This document shows, one piece after another, positions 61,107-64,000 of a DNA stretch of 64,000 bases (positions are counted from its first letter, which is position 1; every line of letters begins with the position of its first letter). This DNA comes from Planktosalinus sp963975935 (GTDB lineage Bacteria > Bacteroidota > Bacteroidia > Flavobacteriales > Flavobacteriaceae): assembly GCA_963975935.1 (NCBI GenBank), contig CAXBIQ010000006.1, positions 1 to 64,000 on the forward strand, in the 5' to 3' direction. The notes under the pieces are model-generated. The model was not told where the DNA came from, did not search any database, and saw only the letters and a program-made list of their open reading frames with translations. Position numbers and translations under genes: made by a program.

Positions 61107-63836
61107 ATGAGACTCTCCTACCTTATTTTTACCACTTTTTTCATTTTTTCATTTCAAATACAGGCACAAAGCGTCAAGCTTACAGGAACTGTAAAAGACA
61201 GTATTGGCAATCCGCTGGAGATGGCGAGTATCATCGCTAAAGTTAAAGCTACTGCTGAAATAGAAAGCTATGCCATCACTAACGATGAAGGCAGATACCA
61301 GCTTTTTTTAGAAGCTAATGAAACCTATGAGCTTCAGGCAAGTTATTTAGGGTTTGAGACGCAAACCTTTGACGTCACTGTGGGAGAAGACCGTGCAGAT
61401 ATTCTAAAAGAGATTGTTTTAAAGTCAGCTGCAGATGAACTGGACGGGGTGGAAATTGTTTATGAGATGCCCGTTACGATCAAGGGTGATACCATTGTTT
61501 ATAATACTGATGCTTTTGTTACCGGTAATGAAAAAAAACTGGGAGACATCATCAAAGCACTGCCCGGTCTGGAACTCAATGAAGACGGAGAGATTGAAGT
61601 AGACGGAAAAGTGGTTCAAAAGGTTATGGTGGAAGGCAAGGATTTTTTTGACGGCGATTCAAAACTCGCTACTAAAAACATCCCTGCAGACGCTGTTAGT
61701 AAAGTGGAAGTGCTGCGTAATTATAATGAAGTGGGTCAGTTAAGGGGAGTGACAAACACCCAAGATCAAACAGCCATCAACATCCGGTTGAAAGAAGGGA
61801 AAACCAATTTCTGGTTTGGTGAGATCACTGCAGGAGCCGGTTATGGCAAAAAGTTCAGGTATCTGGGCAACCCAAAATTGTTTTATTACAGCCCGGATTA
61901 CAGCATTAACATCATCACAAACTTCAATAACACTGGCGATGTTCCTTTTACATTTCGCGATTACTTCAACTTTACCGGTGGTTTCAGAAACTTTAATCAG
62001 GGAGGCGGAACGAGGTTCAATATCAATGACAGTGGTCTTGGTTTTGCCGTGACCCAAAACAACCGAGCGAATGATATAGAGGCAGAATTTGTTGCCGGGA
62101 ACTTTAGTTATAAAGCTTCAGAAACTTTAGACCTCAGCGGATTTGCGATCCTTTCCGATAACCGCACTAATTTTGTGACCAATACTGTACGTAGTTATAT
62201 ATCGAACGGTGCTGTGGAAAATAGTTCCAGTGTAAGTGACCAGAGAAACCGCCTAGGAATGTTGAAACTGAGTTCTGTCTATAAGCCTAACTTAAGATTT
62301 CAGATGGATTATGACGTACTTGCCAAGCTCTCCAAACAAACTGAATTTTCCGATCAGTTTTCAAGTATTGCCAACAACATTATTGAAGATAAGGAAAACA
62401 ATCCTTTTTCCATCAATCAAAATGTTAATGCTTATTATACACTGGATGACAAGAATATTTTTGCTGGGCAAGTGCAACATTTGTGGCAGGATGAAGATCC
62501 TTTTTATAAAGCTGTTTTTGAAGCTGAACTTGATATTCTCCCATTCTCCGGAATAATTGATGCAGATGAAGGCCAAAGCAATTTTGATATCAATCAGGAC
62601 AAGCGTGTCAAAACAAACAAAATAGATGCTAAAGTTGATCACTTTTATATCCTGAACAACAAGAGCAATCTCAATTTTACGCTGGGGACCACGCAAAGCC
62701 GTCAGCGATTCAATTCGTCTATTTTTCAAATTCTCGATAATGGAAACTCCATTGCGTTTGAGGAAACGCCCGAAGTTGATGGTACAACTTTCCCGTTAAG
62801 CAATGATGTGACCTATCATTTTAGTGATGCTTTTCTGGGTGTGAAATACAAATTCATTACCGGAAAATTTACCTTCACCCCGGGTGTAACCCTGCACAAT
62901 TATGACCTGAAAACAGAGCAGCTGGGCAGCACTACTTCAGAGAACGAATGGCGTGTATTGCCTGAATTTTTTGCCATCGCCCAACTCAAACGCAGCGAGA
63001 GCATACGATTTACCTATGCAATGACTGCAGAGTATACAGATGTGAACAACTATGCTGAAGGGTTTGTTTTTAATAACTACAACCGTCTCTTCAGGGGTAA
63101 CCGAAATCTGGAAAACTCGCTTGCAAACAGTTTTAACCTAACTTATTTTAGTTTTAATATGTTCAATTATACCAACGTGACCGGGAATTTGAACTATACC
63201 CGAAGGCTTGAAGGTATCAAAAACAACACCCAAATTGTAGCCATCAATCAGGTATCATCACCCATCAATATTAACAGCAATTTTGCCGATGAGACTTTTT
63301 CGGCTTTTGGAAGTTTCAGCAAGCGCATCAAAAAAATGCAATACAGCCTTAACGGAAACTTTAACTGGAGCAGCTTCAACAACATCATCAATGGTGATGT
63401 GACCACTTCTGAAAGTTTTACGCAAAACTACCGCACGAGTGCCCGAAGCAATTTCAGGGAATTCCCAAATTTTGAAGTGGGTTATAACGTTATTATCAAC
63501 AATTATGACAACGGTGGGATTGAGTCTACCTTCTATACCCACAGGCCATTTGCCAATATCGAATTCAATTTCCTGAAAGATTTCACCTTTAAAGCAGACT
63601 GGAGTTATTATGATTACAGCAACAAGGAAAAAACCATCAAAAACGATTATTCCTTTTTGTCTGCAGACCTCTACTATCAGAAAAAGGACAGCAAATGGGA
63701 ATACAGAATCCAGGCCACCAACCTGCTGGATGTACAAACCATCAACCAGGACAGTTTTAATGAAACCTTCAATACAACTTCATTTTACAGCGTGATGCCG
63801 CGGATTGTGATGCTGACGGTGAAGTATGATTTGTAG
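61107..63836 (+). CDS. CarboxypepD_reg / outer membrane beta-barrel receptor
   Basis: A 909-residue protein with a signal peptide (ending IQAQ), a carboxypeptidase-regulatory-like domain (KLTGTVKDSIGNPLEMASII, about 24-105), a plug-like segment (ITIKGDTIVYNTDAF-type, PVTIKGDTIVYNTDAF, then LPGLELNEDGEIEVDGK) and a C-terminal barrel. It resembles the TonB-dependent receptor-like group typically paired with GLPGLI proteins. Substrate unknown. It lies 60 bases after the GLPGLI gene, in the same operon. Confidence 0.9.
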   Translation: MRLSYLIFTTFFIFSFQIQAQSVKLTGTVKDSIGNPLEMASIIAKVKATAEIESYAITNDEGRYQLFLEANETYELQASYLGFETQTFDVTVGEDRADILKEIVLKSAADELDGVEIVYEMPVTIKGDTIVYNTDAFVTGNEKKLGDIIKALPGLELNEDGEIEVDGKVVQKVMVEGKDFFDGDSKLATKNIPADAVSKVEVLRNYNEVGQLRGVTNTQDQTAINIRLKEGKTNFWFGEITAGAGYGKKFRYLGNPKLFYYSPDYSINIITNFNNTGDVPFTFRDYFNFTGGFRNFNQGGGTRFNINDSGLGFAVTQNNRANDIEAEFVAGNFSYKASETLDLSGFAILSDNRTNFVTNTVRSYISNGAVENSSSVSDQRNRLGMLKLSSVYKPNLRFQMDYDVLAKLSKQTEFSDQFSSIANNIIEDKENNPFSINQNVNAYYTLDDKNIFAGQVQHLWQDEDPFYKAVFEAELDILPFSGIIDADEGQSNFDINQDKRVKTNKIDAKVDHFYILNNKSNLNFTLGTTQSRQRFNSSIFQILDNGNSIAFEETPEVDGTTFPLSNDVTYHFSDAFLGVKYKFITGKFTFTPGVTLHNYDLKTEQLGSTTSENEWRVLPEFFAIAQLKRSESIRFTYAMTAEYTDVNNYAEGFVFNNYNRLFRGNRNLENSLANSFNLTYFSFNMFNYTNVTGNLNYTRRLEGIKNNTQIVAINQVSSPININSNFADETFSAFGSFSKRIKKMQYSLNGNFNWSSFNNIINGDVTTSESFTQNYRTSARSNFREFPNFEVGYNVIINNYDNGGIESTFYTHRPFANIEFNFLKDFTFKADWSYYDYSNKEKTIKNDYSFLSADLYYQKKDSKWEYRIQATNLLDVQTINQDSFNETFNTTSFYSVMPRIVMLTVKYDL

Positions 63837-63849
63837 GGTATAGTAAGTA

Positions 63850-63863
63850 GAGGTGAGAGGTGA
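63850..63863 (+). repeat. short heptameric repeat after the receptor gene
   Basis: Two copies of GAGGTGA, 13 bases after the stop codon, related to the GACGTGA array after the amidohydrolase. Confidence 0.6.
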
Positions 63864-63982
63864 GTTTTTGATTTTAAGTAAGGAATGTCTTCCCGGAATT
63901 CAGTAATATCTTGTTGTCTAAACGTTTCAAATAGTTAGATTAAATAATTTTTAGGTTATTTTGAGGAAAGGTGCTACTTTAG

Positions 63983-64000
63983 AAGGAGATAAAGAGCATG
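63983..64000 (+). promoter_or_regulatory. ribosome-binding site and start of a gene at the right edge
   Basis: AAGGAG (63983-63988) stands 9 bases before an ATG at 63998-64000, the last codon in the window. This is an unusually good Shine-Dalgarno for Bacteroidota. A gene may begin here but nothing of it is visible. Confidence 0.4.

Noticed and set aside
1..64000. CRISPR array or cas genes
   Set aside because: No regularly spaced repeats of 24-40 bases and no Cas-like proteins; the tandem repeats seen are heptamers without spacers.

Overview
This window reads as the chromosome of a member of the Bacteroidota, most likely a marine Flavobacteriaceae. Evidence includes a PorP/SprF type IX secretion protein at the left edge, the flavobacterial BamA cluster (CBS protein, nadK, DUF6089, uppS, bamA, two ompH genes, murI), a GLPGLI protein beside a CarboxypepD_reg/beta-barrel receptor, DUF5686, an HPPK-deoxynucleoside kinase fusion, and the near absence of Shine-Dalgarno sequences. 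Several intergenic regions carry the Bacteroidota promoter form TTG-N17-23-TAnnTTTG instead of a classical -35/-10. I cannot name the genus.

Layout. 1-9.3 kb: PorP/SprF, then the leftward envelope cluster murI <- ompH <- ompH <- bamA <- uppS <- DUF6089 <- nadK <- CBS. 9.4-14.8 kb: rightward pdxJ, alpha/beta hydrolase and a small membrane protein, then tig, clpP and clpX (protein folding and proteolysis). 14.9-26.6 kb: housekeeping and unassigned genes (GH3-type adenylating enzyme, DUF2797, alanine-racemase-like enzyme, SSS symporter, GNAT, rpsU, HPPK-dNK fusion, SPOUT methyltransferase, mutS). 26.7-27.0 kb: tRNA-Gly(GCC) and tRNA-Leu(UAA), each followed by its own terminator. 27.0-29.2 kb: an S24/HTH regulator flanked by very small lipoproteins. 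29.3-32.9 kb: waaA, a DegT-type aminotransferase and galE (LPS/sugar biosynthesis). 32.9-38.8 kb: an A+T-rich accessory stretch of orphan membrane proteins and lipoproteins, a long non-coding island and a probable gene remnant. 39-46 kb: amidohydrolase, a YcxB-like protein, fabD, fructosamine-kinase-like enzyme, membrane-tethered DHFR, two TonB-C proteins and thyA. 46-50.3 kb: NupC transporter, DUF151 nuclease-like protein, etfA and etfB. 50.5-64 kb: pdhB, DUF5686 protein, soluble and membrane pyrophosphatases, a frameshifted MgtC/DUF4010 gene, a second deoxynucleoside kinase, a hypothetical protein, GLPGLI and a beta-barrel receptor.

How the genes connect. Folate/thymidylate metabolism (DHFR, thyA, HPPK) and deoxynucleoside salvage (two dNKs, NupC) are well represented. 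Outer-membrane biogenesis (BamA, Skp-like chaperones, UppS, MurI, WaaA) forms a second theme. The most unusual signals are in gene structure and intergenic DNA: two genes whose only plausible full-length start is ATT, a DHFR fused to a 2TM domain, a T7-run frameshift in the DUF4010 gene, a structured rpsU leader, several families of dispersed hairpins (one with covarying stems) and heptameric tandem repeats placed just after stop codons. I found no CRISPR array, transposase, integrase or prophage. No complete new defence or secretion system could be demonstrated from sequence reading alone.
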